From: an uncultured Mycoplasmataceae bacterium | GTDB taxonomy: Bacteria > Bacillota_I > Bacilli_A > Mycoplasmatales > Mycoplasmoidaceae | DNA: 64,000 bases | Direction of reading: 5' to 3' | Assembly (NCBI GenBank): GCA_947429165.1 | Contig: CANEON010000003.1 | Coordinates: 1-64,000, forward strand | Part shown: positions 11,434-21,977 of the stretch, in pieces | Numbering within the stretch: the stretch's first letter is position 1 | How the letters are laid out: each line of letters begins with the position of its first letter | The notes under the pieces: model-generated | What the model was told of the DNA's origin: nothing | The model's database searches: none | Seen by the model: only the letters and a program-made list of their open reading frames with translations | Position numbers and translations under genes: made by a program

Positions 11434-12231
11434 ATGGCAAATTTAAACAAATTCATCTTTGGAAACTGAAAGATGAATATGACATACAATCAAACAGAAT
11501 CTTTCTGTAAGGAATTTAACAAATTAGTTAAAAAAGACAAAGTATTAAAATCCACTAACATTCAATTTGGTGTTGCACCAACATTTTTAGGTTTATTACC
11601 TACAAGAAGTTTATTAAAACTTCCTGCTATTATTGGTGCTCAAAACGCATCTGCGATTGAAAAAGGTGCATACACTTCTCAAATTTCATATTCACAATTG
11701 AAAGAATATAACATTAACTATGTTATATTAGGTCACTCAGAAGTAAGACAATACTTAGGTGAAACAGATAAAGATATTAACACTAAAGCTGTTAAATTAA
11801 TTTCTGAAAACATGGTTCCAATTATTTGTGTTGGTGAATCATTAAAAGAATATGAAGCAAAGAAAACTATTAAAGTTTTAGAAAAACAAATTATTGAAGA
11901 CACTAAGAACATTCCAATTAACAACGCTGCAAGCGTTATTATTGCTTATGAACCATTATGAGCAATCGGTACAGGTAAAACACCTACAACAAAAGAAATT
12001 CAAACTGTATGTACAGAAATTAGAAGAATTCTAAAATCTGTGTTTAAAAAGAACGCTGACAAAATCCATATTTTATATGGAGGTTCATTAAAACCTGAAA
12101 ACGCTAAACAAATCTTAGCTCTTAAAAATGTAGATGGCGGATTAATTGGTGGTGCTTCAATGATTGCAAGTTCTCTTTACAACATTATTAAATCTTGTCC
12201 TGAATATATAAAAGCAAGCTCAAAAAAATAA
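11434..12231 (+). CDS. tpiA: Triosephosphate isomerase
   Basis: Interconverts dihydroxyacetone phosphate and glyceraldehyde-3-phosphate. The 265-residue product has the catalytic Lys in G-N-W-K-M-N near residue 13 (Trp encoded by TGA), His 101 in L-G-H-S-E-V-R and Glu 173 in A-Y-E-P-L-W-A-I-G, plus the phosphate loops Y-G-G-S-L and D-G-G-L-I-G-G-A-S. Slightly longer than the usual 250 residues because of a C-terminal tail. TTGAGG precedes the start. gpmI follows after 2 bases, so the two glycolytic genes form an operon. Confidence 0.96.
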
Positions 12232-12233
12232 TT

Positions 12234-13748
12234 ATGAATAAAAAAGCAATATTAATCATTATGGACGGAGTTGGTCTTAACTCAGAGAAAAAAGACAATG
12301 CCGTAGCGATGGCAAAAACTCCAAACTTAGATAACTTAATTAAGAAATATCCATACACAACATTAAATGCTAGTGGTGAATTTGTTGGTTTACCAAAAGG
12401 CCAAATGGGTAACTCAGAAGTAGGCCATTTAAATATTGGTGCAGGAAGAGTTGTTTACACAGGTTTATCTTTAATAAACAATGATCTTGAAAAAGGTAAA
12501 TTTTATGAAAATAAAGGTTTCTTAGCAGCAATTAAACACGCTAAAAAACACAATTCAAAATTACACATCTTAGGATTATGTTCAGATGGCGGAGTTCATT
12601 CTACACTTTCTCACATTCTTGCTTTAATTGATTTAGCTGCAAGAAACAATGTAACACCTATTCTTCACTGCTTTACAGATGGAAGAGATGTTGCTCCTAA
12701 AACATTTATCAATGATTTACCAGCAATCATTAGCAAGTTAAATGCATGTAATGGTAAACTCGCTACAATCTCTGGTCGTTATTATGCTATGGACCGTGAC
12801 AAACGTTGAGAAAGAATCGATTTAGCTTACAAAGCTATTATCGGTAAATCTGAACATAGTTTTATGGATCCATACAAATATGTTAATGATTCATATACTA
12901 GTGATAAAACAGATGAATTTATTCTTCCGGCAATGAATAAAGCATACACAGCTGAAGAAATTGCTTTAGAAGATAATGATGCTGTTATTTTTGCTAACTT
13001 TCGTCCAGACCGTGCAAGACAATTGTCTCATGTAATCTTTGGATCAGATTATTATGAATACAAACCAGAATTAAGAAGAAAGAACATTTATTTTGTAACT
13101 ATGATGAACTATGAAGGAATTAGTCCTTCATGTGTGGCATATCCTCCAGTAAATCTTAAAAACACTTTAGGTCAAGTAATTGCTGACCATAAATTAAGTC
13201 AATTAAGAATTGCTGAAACAGAAAAATATGCTCACGTTACTTTCTTCTTTGATGGTGGAAAAGAAATTGATTTCCCTTATGAAAAGAAAATCTTAGTTAA
13301 CTCACCAAAAGTTGCTACATATGATTTAAAACCAGAAATGTCAGCAATTGAAGTAACTAATAAGTTACTTCCACAAATTGGAAAAACAGATATTATCATT
13401 GTTAACTATGCAAATGGCGACATGGTAGGTCATACAGGAAATTTAAAAGCAGCAATTAAAGCTGTTGAAACAGTAGATGAACAAATTGGAAAGATCTACG
13501 AAAAAGCAAAAGAAACAGAAACTACATTATTCATTACAGCAGACCACGGTAACGCTGATGTAATGAAAGATGAAAACGGGAACCCAGTTACAAAACACAC
13601 TACAAATCCAGTTCCTTTCATTGTTACAGATGTAGAACTAATTATGTCTTCTGAACGTGGTGCATTATGTGATATTGCCCCTACAATGTTAGATTACTTA
13701 GGAATTAAAGTTCCAAGTGAAATGACAGGAAAAGTATTAATTAAATAG
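12234..13748 (+). CDS. gpmI: 2,3-bisphosphoglycerate-independent phosphoglycerate mutase
   Basis: Converts 3-phosphoglycerate to 2-phosphoglycerate with two metal ions and a phosphoserine intermediate. The 504-residue product is of normal length: I-I-M-D-G-V-G near the N-terminus gives the first metal-binding Asp, the nucleophile is Ser 61 in M-G-N-S-E-V-G-H, D-G-R-D-V-A and F-R-P-D-R-A-R-Q bind substrate, and T-A-D-H-G-N-A-D plus H-T-T-N-P-V-P-F complete the metal sites. Second gene of the tpiA-gpmI operon, 2 bases after tpiA. Confidence 0.97.
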
Positions 13749-13808
13749 TTTTTAGCCAATATTTTTCTTTTTATTTGATAAGAATTAATATATAATTTTT
13801 ATCAATAT

Positions 13809-13884
13809 GCCGACTTAGCTCAACAGGCAGAGCAACTGACTTGTAATCAGTAGGTTGTTGGTTCGATTCCGATAGTCGGCACCA
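13809..13884 (+). tRNA. tRNA-Thr (anticodon TGT)
   Basis: Full cloverleaf of 76 bases with encoded CCA: acceptor GCCGACT / AGTCGGC, D arm with AGCTCAACAGGCAGAGCA, anticodon stem ACTGA / TCAGT with loop CTTGTAA (TGT at 13842-13844), and T loop TTCGATT. A TATAAT box at 13791-13796 lies 12 bases upstream of the mature 5' end and is the likely -10 element. It is followed by its own terminator. Confidence 0.95.
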
Positions 13885-13892
13885 TTTAAAAT

Positions 13893-13922
13893 AAAGCCGT
13901 AGCATTGCTACGGCTTTTTTTT
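13893..13922 (+). terminator. Rho-independent terminator after tRNA-Thr
   Basis: Eleven-base stem (13893-13903 with 13907-13917; core AGCCGTAGC / GCTACGGCT) around the loop ATT, then a T tract. The stem begins nine bases after the tRNA CCA end, giving a monocistronic tRNA transcript. Confidence 0.88.
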
Positions 13923-13924
13923 AT

Positions 13925-14227
13925 TTATTCTTTAAGATTATTCTTTTTAACGACGTTGTCTAGACGTCTAATAATTAGTTTATTAAATTCCTGTTGTTGG
14001 TTAATGAAATCTAAAACACGATTGTTAAATTGATCTTGTTTTTGTCAATGCTCATTGTTTTTCTTTTCAAAATATTTAAATCACTCTGGCTTTTTCACGA
14101 TTCCACCAATTCCCTTAATACTCATTATATCAACAACATATTTCTTATTATTTACACACTTGATGATCTCTATAAGAGATCTTCTTGGTTTACCTAATTT
14201 ATACTTTTCATTACACTTATTATTCAT
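13925..14227 (-). CDS. Small hypothetical protein with C-terminal coiled coil
   Basis: 100-residue protein not recognised by function. The N-terminal half is basic (K-L-G-K-P-R-R-S); the C-terminal 40 residues (from Q-K-Q-D-Q-F-N-N-R to N-N-L-K) form heptad-like helix, suggesting self-association. Its end resembles the 72-residue protein at 39444, sharing N-R-x-L/I, Q-x-x-F-x-x-L-I and N-N-L-K, and the DNA just upstream of both genes carries an identical 19-base segment. Two TGA codons are read as Trp. No ribosome binding site is obvious. Possibly related to small coiled-coil families of mycoplasmas such as UPF0134, but this is a guess. Confidence 0.65.
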
Positions 14228-14234
14228 AGTGAAA

Positions 14235-14253
14235 TAATCTTACTACCAAAGTG
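14235..14253 (-). repeat. 19-base repeat, copy 1 (upstream of small coiled-coil gene)
   Basis: Read on the minus strand this is CACTTTGGTAGTAAGATTA, identical to 39392-39410 on the plus strand. Each copy lies just upstream of one of two similar small coiled-coil genes. It may be a conserved leader or a duplication remnant. Confidence 0.75.
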
Positions 14254-14325
14254 GGTAAATAAAGGTACTTAAATAGTTAAAAAATTTATCGATTAATTTT
14301 CAAAATAAGTTTATTTTTATCAAGA

Positions 14326-14331
14326 TATAAT
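14326..14331 (+). promoter_or_regulatory. -10 box for trmL, leaderless layout
   Basis: Perfect TATAAT followed by exactly 6 bases and then the ATG of trmL at 14338. With normal sigma-70 spacing the A of ATG would be the transcription start. No ribosome binding site can fit. Confidence 0.65.
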
Positions 14332-14337
14332 TTTGAT

Positions 14338-14847
14338 ATGTTATCTAATCTAAATATCGTATTATTTGAACCAGAAATTCCAGAAAACACAGGTAATATA
14401 GCAAGAACGTGTGTAGGCTTTAATGCTACACTTCATTTAATTAGACCATATGGATTCTTTTTAGATAATAAAAAATTTATTAGAAGTGGTTTAGATTATT
14501 GGAAAGACGTTCAATTAATTGAACATGATTCTTTTGATGAGTTTCTTAAAACCGTTAATAAAGAATCAAAAATGTATTTTATTACAAGATACGGTAAACA
14601 AACAACAGGGCAAATAAGTTTTCAATATGATAAACCAACATATTTAATTTTTGGGAAAGAATCTTCAGGAATTGATAAAGAAATTTTAAAAAAATATGTT
14701 GATCACACTTATAGAATTCCTACAAGTGAAAATGTACGAAGTTTAAATTTATCGAATTGCGCTGCAATGTTAGCATATGATTATGTAAAACATAATCAAT
14801 TTGATCATTTATCAAAAATTGAACCACATAAGAAGGATGTTTTATAG
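14338..14847 (+). CDS. trmL: tRNA (cytidine(34)-2'-O)-methyltransferase TrmL
   Basis: SPOUT-family enzyme that 2'-O-methylates the wobble nucleotide of leucine tRNAs. The 169-residue product has the TrmL/YibK pattern: L-F-E-P-E-I-P-E-N-T-G-N-I-A-R-T at the N-terminus, the SAM-binding knot parts L-I-F-G-K-E-S-S-G-I and I-P-T-S-E-N-V-R-S-L-N-L-S-N near the C-terminus. It is the first gene of a cluster with an FAD protein, miaA and hemW, all overlapping or spaced by a few bases. MiaA modifies position 37, next to the anticodon, so two tRNA modifiers sit in one operon. Confidence 0.92.
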   Translation: MLSNLNIVLFEPEIPENTGNIARTCVGFNATLHLIRPYGFFLDNKKFIRSGLDYWKDVQLIEHDSFDEFLKTVNKESKMYFITRYGKQTTGQISFQYDKPTYLIFGKESSGIDKEILKKYVDHTYRIPTSENVRSLNLSNCAAMLAYDYVKHNQFDHLSKIEPHKKDVL

Positions 14848-14849
14848 AT

Positions 14850-15401
14850 ATGGATAAGTTAATATATGATGCATTAATAATTGGTGGTGGACCAGCAGGA
14901 ATGTTTGCTGGCATTTATGGTTATCAAAAGAAACTAAAGCTTGTCTTAATTGAACAAAATAGTTTTCTTGGTGGTCAACCACTAACTTATCCTAATAAAC
15001 CTGTGAATGATTTTCCATTGGTACCAAATATTACTGGAAAAGAATTAATTGATAAATTATCAAACCAACTTCAATTCGAAACAGATGTAAAAGTTTTCTT
15101 TGACTCAAAAATTGTTTCATATACAAACAACAATAATGTTTTTGAAATTCAATTATCTAATGGTCAACAAATAACTTGCAAAAACATTATTATTGCCACT
15201 GGAAATATTTCTAATGAAATATCAGGGTTAGAAATGAATGAAAAAAATAGAATTAATGTCAAACAAAACCAATTAACAAACTTGCCTCATATATATGCAA
15301 TTGGCAATGTATGTTATTATTTGGACAAACCAAGTAGTATGGTTACTGCTTGCGGAGAAGCATCGGTTGCTATAAGAAGTATCATCAATAATCATGAATA
15401 A
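14850..15401 (+). CDS. Thioredoxin-reductase-like FAD protein lacking the NADPH domain
   Basis: 183-residue flavoprotein. Residues 7-20 contain the FAD-binding G-G-G-P-A-G; G-G-Q-P follows near residue 42 and the second FAD half (I-Y-A-I-G-N-V and G-E-A-S-V-A-I-R) sits near residues 149-177. In thioredoxin reductases and type 2 ferredoxin-NADP reductases, the A-T-G motif near residue 115 is followed by about 120 residues of NADPH-binding domain; here the chain passes from A-T-G almost directly into the C-terminal FAD half. The C-x-x-C active site is also absent. The reading frame is intact, so it looks like a compact derived protein rather than decay. It starts 2 bases after trmL and overlaps miaA by 8 bases. 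Partner and reaction are unknown. Confidence 0.8.
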   Translation: MDKLIYDALIIGGGPAGMFAGIYGYQKKLKLVLIEQNSFLGGQPLTYPNKPVNDFPLVPNITGKELIDKLSNQLQFETDVKVFFDSKIVSYTNNNNVFEIQLSNGQQITCKNIIIATGNISNEISGLEMNEKNRINVKQNQLTNLPHIYAIGNVCYYLDKPSSMVTACGEASVAIRSIINNHE

Positions 15402-16275
15402 ACCAAAAGTACTTGCAATATTAGGACCAACAGCAACATCAAAAACAGCTTTAGCAATTAAACTTGCTAAAGATTTTAATGGTGAGATTATTAATGCTGA
15501 TGCCTTTCAAACTTATAAAGAAATGAATATAGGTGTTAACAAACCAACAAAAAAAGAATTATCACAAGCTAAATTTCATTTAGTTGGAGAAATTTCTGTT
15601 TTTGATGAATGAAGTATTAAAGAGTTTCAAGATAAAGCTAATTCACTAATTGAACAAATATTAAAAAGGAAGCATCTACCAATAATTTGTGGTGGTTCTT
15701 CTTTATATGTAGATGCTTTAATTCAAAATTATGATTTACTTACTCAAAAAAGGACAAACGAGTTTGATCACTTGTCTGTTGATGAACTATACAAAAGATT
15801 AAGTAAATATTCATTAGAAATAGCAAACAAAAATAAAAATAATCACAAAAGACTTGCTAGAGCTCTTGAGATTTATTCTTGTGCGAAAATAGATAACCCT
15901 ATGAAGCAAAAGACTAATCCAAAATATAACTTTAAAGTTATATTAACCAATTGTGATTCTAGAGAAAAACTATATGACAAAATAAACAAAAGAGTTGATC
16001 AGATGATTAAAGAAGGTTGAGAAAAAGAAGTTCAACAATTATTAAAACTTAAAAACATTGAATCAACAAATGCTTTTAAAGCAATTGGTTATAAAGAAAT
16101 AGCTCTAGCCGTTAAAAATAAAACAAATATCGATACAGATAAAATCAAACAAAATACAAGACGTTATGCAAAACGTCAAATTACTTGAATAAAAAATCAT
16201 TACAATGATTTTGTTTTGTTTGATCAACACAACTATTGTAATGTTTCAAAGCAAATTAAATTATGAATAAAGTAG
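15394..16275 (+). CDS. miaA: tRNA dimethylallyltransferase MiaA
   Basis: Adds a dimethylallyl group to A37 of tRNAs that read codons starting with U. The 293-residue product has the N-terminal P-loop-like L-G-P-T-A-T-S-K-T, I-N-A-D-A-F-Q (substrate Asp), I-I-C-G-G-S-S-L-Y and the C-terminal A-I-G-Y-K-E-I plus R-R-Y-A-K-R-Q-I-T-W. Standard MiaA has S-K-T/G-K-T and D-S-x-Q; here the latter is D-A-F-Q. It overlaps the FAD protein by 8 bases and the following hemW-like gene by 13 bases, pointing to translational coupling. Confidence 0.92.
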
Positions 16276-17312
16276 AACATCTATATATACATATTCCATT
16301 TTGTAATCACATTTGTTGATATTGTGATTTCAAAAGATCAATTGAAAATAATAATATAAAGAAACAATACGTTAATTTACTAATTAGTAAATTACAAAAC
16401 GAATATAAAGATAATAAGTTTAAAACTGTATATATCGGTGGTGGAACACCAAATTCATTAAAAGAAGATCTATACCCTTTATTAGAAGAACTATCAAAAC
16501 ATTTACAAAAAGATTGTGAATATACAATTGAATGCAATCCAGAATCAGTTAATTCCAATCAAGTTAAAGTCTTTCTTAAATATGGTGTTAACCGAATTTC
16601 TCTTGGGGTTCAATCAACTAATGATGAAGTACTTAAGAAAATCGGAAGAAGACATACAATATCTGATGTTGTAAATTCAATCGATTGTTTTAGAAAAAAC
16701 AATCTTGAAAACTTTAGTATTGATTTAATATATGGTTTTAATGAACAATCAATTCAAGATATTAAAAGTGATTTAGATTTTGTTTCTAAATATAAAATTC
16801 CTCATGTTTCTTTTTATAGTTTAGAAGTTAAGAATAATTCTGTGTTTGGTAAATGCAACTATAAGTTGAACGAAGAAAGAGTAGAAGAGATGTTAAAAGT
16901 TATTGAAGAATCATTTGAAGCATTAAATTATGAAAGATATGAGATTAGTAACTGAGCAAAAGAACCAAAGTTTGAATCAAAGCATAATTTAGCTTATTGG
17001 AATTCAAGAGATTGGATTGGTTTAGGATATGGAGCATTTGGGTTTGAAAACAAAGTTTATTATGAAATATGCGGATCAAATCTAAAGTGACAAAAAAAAG
17101 AACATCATTTATCTAATGAAGAGTATTATCAACAAATTTGAATAATGGGTTTAAGAACAAAATATGGTTTAGATTTAAATGACACTAATCATAAATTGGC
17201 CTTTGAATATTATTCAAATAAGGTAAATAAAAAAGAATTGAATATTAAAAAAGATAAAGTTACAATAAAAAACATGAATACATTAGATAATGTTTTAATT
17301 CAAATAATATAA
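16263..17312 (+). CDS. hemW: HemW-like radical SAM protein
   Basis: 349-residue member of the oxygen-independent coproporphyrinogen oxidase-like family (HemW/YggW). The radical SAM cluster motif C-N-H-I-C-W-Y-C follows the family start H-I-P-F-C; Y-I-G-G-G-T-P, E-C-N-P-E-S and R-I-S-L-G-V-Q-S are typical, and E-R-Y-E-I-S-N-W-A occurs later. HemW proteins are heme chaperones, not oxidases, in the studied cases. Mycoplasmas generally lack heme pathways, so the role here is open. Its start lies inside the end of miaA, and its stop region contains the -10 box of the next gene. Confidence 0.85.
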
Positions 17313-17313
17313 T
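17308..17313 (+). promoter_or_regulatory. -10 box for the 17320 lipoprotein, leaderless layout
   Basis: TATAAT followed by 6 bases and then the ATG at 17320. The hexamer overlaps the TAA stop codon of the preceding gene (17310-17312), so the promoter is embedded in coding sequence. Confidence 0.6.
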
Positions 17314-17319
17314 TAAGAT

Positions 17320-18135
17320 ATGAATGTTTTTAAAAAACTATTTTTAACTTTTGGTTTACTGGGTTGTTCTATATCTCCGTTATTTTCTGCTTCTTGTGGA
17401 AATAAACAACAATATAGTGTTAGTGATTTAATAAATTTATATACACAACCAGTACCCGAAAAAAAAGGTGTATGGAAATCTGATCTTGGAGCATCACTAG
17501 CAGCTAGATTCAATAAATTTCTTACTGCCGTAAAAAGTACATGTTTTTCTGCTAATTTAGATAATTTAGTTAATGAAATGTTATACGACACCTTTCATTT
17601 CATTAATCTTCCGTCTTATACATTCAACAATTTCCAATTTACTTGCGAAAACGAAACTTTAATCCAACTATATGAAAAAAACGTAGTCGATTTTTCATTT
17701 GTATATTCTTCATTAACTGATGTTAAACCATTGACAAAAGATGGTTTTAATTCTTACAGTATTGTTTTTTCTTCTATGCTTCAAGTTTCTTTCAGACAAT
17801 CACACAAAATATCTGATATACACACCGTTCCTGCTGGAACAACAATAACATATATTGGAGAGTTTCAAGAAGAAAATTTTTTATCTGTAAATAAAGATAA
17901 TCAAACTGAGAGTAAGATGTTGCCAGAAAACCCATCCGAATACTACAAATATGGTACAGCATCAAACCAATATAAATGAAGACCAAACTTTCCTTCATTT
18001 CAAAATTCCGACAAAATTTTCGGAATAATTAAAACATCTATTGCTCCGATGACTGTGTTTCCAATCACTTTAGATTACATGACAGAATCTACATGAACAA
18101 ATTACGTTTGAACCGACGAGGTTCCACCTAAATAA
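17320..18135 (+). CDS. Lipoprotein of unknown function
   Basis: 271-residue predicted lipoprotein. The signal peptide M-N-V-F-K-K-L-F, then a hydrophobic stretch, ends at the lipobox S-A-S-C near residue 26. The mature part has no recognised domain and no obvious repeats; four Trp near the C-terminus are TGA-encoded. The signal peptide differs from the M-N-K-K-L-I-K type of the lipoproteins at 3015 and 9526. A strong hairpin terminator follows, and a gene on the other strand converges on it. Confidence 0.8.
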
Positions 18136-18137
18136 AA

Positions 18138-18164
18138 AAAGTGGCCGCTTGGACCACTTTTTTA
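18138..18164 (+). terminator. Terminator between convergent genes
   Basis: Stem AAAGTGG / CCACTTT (18138-18144 with 18154-18160) followed by a T run on the plus strand; the A run before the stem lets it also act on the minus strand, for the gene ending at 18178. Confidence 0.82.
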
Positions 18165-18177
18165 TTTACTAAAGAAA

Positions 18178-18405
18178 CTATCTTTTTTTAGAAGTTTTCT
18201 TTGTTGCCTTTTTAGCACCACATTTGCATTTAGAACCACATTTGCATGTAGATTTCTTAGCAGCAGCTTTTTTAGCACCACATTTGCATTTAGCACCACA
18301 TTTACATGTAGCTTTCTTTGCAGGAGCTTTTTTAGCAGCTTTCTTAGGAGCTACTTTTTTAGCTGGAGCTTTCTTTGCAGATTTCTTAGCTATTTTCTTA
18401 GCCAT
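18178..18405 (-). CDS. Small Lys/Ala-rich protein with CKCG repeats
   Basis: 75-residue, very basic protein. Residues 1-32 are built from K-K-A-P-A-K-K and A-A-K-K units like histone H1-type tails of bacteria. It then carries two near-identical copies of C-K-C-G-(A/S)-K-C-K-C-G-A-K-K, giving eight cysteines in four C-K-C-G units, and ends in a basic tail. The tail suggests DNA or RNA binding; the paired C-x-C units could bind zinc. A clean AAGGAGAG ribosome binding site lies 5 bases before the ATG, and TATACT (minus strand, 18436-18441) could be its -10 box, so it is a real gene. Function is not known to me. Confidence 0.82.
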   Translation of the reverse strand: MAKKIAKKSAKKAPAKKVAPKKAAKKAPAKKATCKCGAKCKCGAKKAAAKKSTCKCGSKCKCGAKKATKKTSKKR

Positions 18406-18534
18406 TTTTCTCTCCTTATTTTTATATATAAAAATAGTATAAGTTATATTTTTACATTTTTATTAAGAAATTGTTGTTTTTTTTAACTAAAAATTAAATA
18501 AAAATTTGTTTTATCTAAAAACTAAAAAACTTTT

Positions 18535-20353
<1,819 letters not shown>

Positions 20354-20359
20354 GAAAAG

Positions 20360-20384
20360 ATACACTTAAATGTGTATTTTTTTA
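20360..20384 (+). terminator. Terminator after dnaK
   Basis: Stem ATACAC / GTGTAT (20360-20365 with 20372-20377), 6-base loop, then a T tract. Makes dnaK monocistronic. Confidence 0.78.
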
Positions 20385-20422
20385 ATACCCCAACACATTT
20401 AATATGTTATTATTAATTAAAT

Positions 20423-21661
20423 ATGCAACAAGCGGCTTATATTTTTGCATTTATATTAATAGTATCAGCAATTGTTTTTGTTTCAATAACACTTGCTTAT
20501 TTAATTGATTACTTTGAAAAGAATACAAAATTATCTGCAGCTTTCTTATCTGGAATTGTTTTTTCTACTATAAACTCTTTCCCTGAAGCTATCACCAGTG
20601 TTCTTTCTTCATATAACGTTGGATCAAAATGTGACTCAATATTTAGCAACCTTTTAGGCGGAAATTTATTCATTCTTTTTTCACTTGCATTAGTAACAAT
20701 TATTTTTATTAAAAATTTTAATAAAAACAAAGTTCTTCTTTCTAATGTTATTAATATAGCTGCATTGGCTCTTTGCTATATCCTAATAGGATATGCAACT
20801 ATTACTCCTTGAGACTTCCAAATATATTTAACATCGCATGGAATTTGTCATGGTTCTGAAGCTGAACATTCAGGCTTTAACTTAATGTCATTATTTGTTA
20901 TGATAATTTATGTTTTCATGTTTATCTATTCTACTTTTATTGAAAAGAAGAATAATACCGAAAACAAGACTACATCTTTACCAAAATGATTAAGCAAGAT
21001 TAACATGCAATTTGCAGTTGTTATTTTCTGCTCATTATCAGTTAGCATTATTGGTATAAGTGTTGGTCTATCTTTTGTAGATGAAAAACTAATAGATATT
21101 TGATTTGGGTCTGAAAAAGGAAGCTTTGGAGCAACACTATTACTTGGTATACCTACTTCAATACCAGAATTAATTTCAATTATTTTACTATGTAAAATTA
21201 AAAATTATGATGCTGCATTCCAAACAATTATTGGAAGTTGTCTTTTCTCATTATTCGCTTTAACAATTTGTGATGCCCTTACAACACATATTGGCAACAA
21301 CTGAACAATTTATGATTTTAACTTTAGTGATTACACAAAGAAAAACATTTGAACATGCGACGAATTTAATTTAATTATCTTCTCATTAGGAATGACATTT
21401 ATTTTTGCATTGTATCTTGTTGCATGTAAATTCAAGAAATGTTCAAAAACATTTGTCGGAGTTTTTTCAGGAATTAATATTTTAATATTCGCTGTTTATT
21501 TAATTTTAGGGTTCTATGTAATGAGTTTCCCTGAAAATAATATATTTACTCTTTATCCTCTTGGTGATTCTTATATGCCAAATTTATCGCATTCTCATTA
21601 TTTGCATAATAAGATTTTCTTAAACCGATTCGTTCAAAACCTAGTTTTTTATAAAAAGTAA
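20423..21661 (+). CDS. CaCA-family cation exchanger (sodium/calcium exchanger-like)
   Basis: 412-residue membrane protein with about ten hydrophobic helices. Two inverted alpha-repeat-like motifs are visible: S-F-P-E-A-I-T-S-V-L-S near residue 53 followed by G-G-N-L-F-I, and T-S-I-P-E-L-I-S-I near residue 246 followed by I-I-G-S-C-L-F-S. These match the S/T-x-P-E plus G-x-N/S pattern of calcium:cation antiporters, so it probably moves calcium or a similar cation against sodium or protons. The last 38 residues, after the final helix, are read antisense to rimI: the two convergent coding regions overlap by 116 bases. No ribosome binding site is obvious; TGTTATTAT at 20405-20413 may be an extended -10 close to the start. 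Confidence 0.72.
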
Positions 21662-21977
21662 GAGCATTTGAATTATTTTCGTTAACTTCTAAAAAAATTT
21701 CTTCAAAATCTTTAGCGATATATTTAAATAATTTAGAAGCAAAACCTTTATTTTGAAATTTTTTTCTTGTAGCTATTTTTAATAATTCATACTGTTTTGA
21801 CATTTTGATTCCAATTATGTAGCTAATTAAATTGTCACTTTCAAAATTACCTACTATTAAATAATTTTTATTTAATAAGAGACGGTCTACATCTTTATAT
21901 TGTTCAGAAATTATGAAATTTTCTTTTTCTATTTCATAAAGCTGATTTAAATCGTTTGAATTAATTTTTCTTATCAT
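21546..21977 (-). CDS. rimI: GNAT N-acetyltransferase, RimI-like
   Basis: 143-residue acetyltransferase. The acetyl-CoA motif is recognisable as A-T-R-K-K-F-Q-N-K-G-F-A-S-K-L (R/Q-x-x-G-x-A-like), and the ending E-N-N-S-N-A-L-T-F-Y-K-K-L-G-F and R-K-S-Y-Y is the RimI signature. RimI acetylates ribosomal protein S18 in E. coli; rimI next to tsaB is a common arrangement. It overlaps the end of tsaB by 17 bases and its own 3' end overlaps the exchanger gene on the opposite strand. Confidence 0.85.
   Translation of the reverse strand: MIRKINSNDLNQLYEIEKENFIISEQYKDVDRLLLNKNYLIVGNFESDNLISYIIGIKMSKQYELLKIATRKKFQNKGFASKLFKYIAKDFEEIFLEVNENNSNALTFYKKLGFERIGLRKSYYANNENAINLAYKNHQEDKE

Noticed and set aside
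14055-14237. Plus-strand open frame of 60 codons
   Set aside because: Antisense to the 100-residue coiled-coil gene; the plus frame is hydrophobic only because the other strand is Lys/Asn-rich.
18178-18405. Direct repeats in the CKCG gene considered as a CRISPR-like array
   Set aside because: The repeats are in frame, encode a protein and have no spacer-repeat spacing.
18224-18442. Plus-strand open frame of 72 codons rich in His, Leu, Ala
   Set aside because: It is the antisense shadow of the repetitive Lys/Ala/Cys gene on the minus strand, which has the ribosome binding site.
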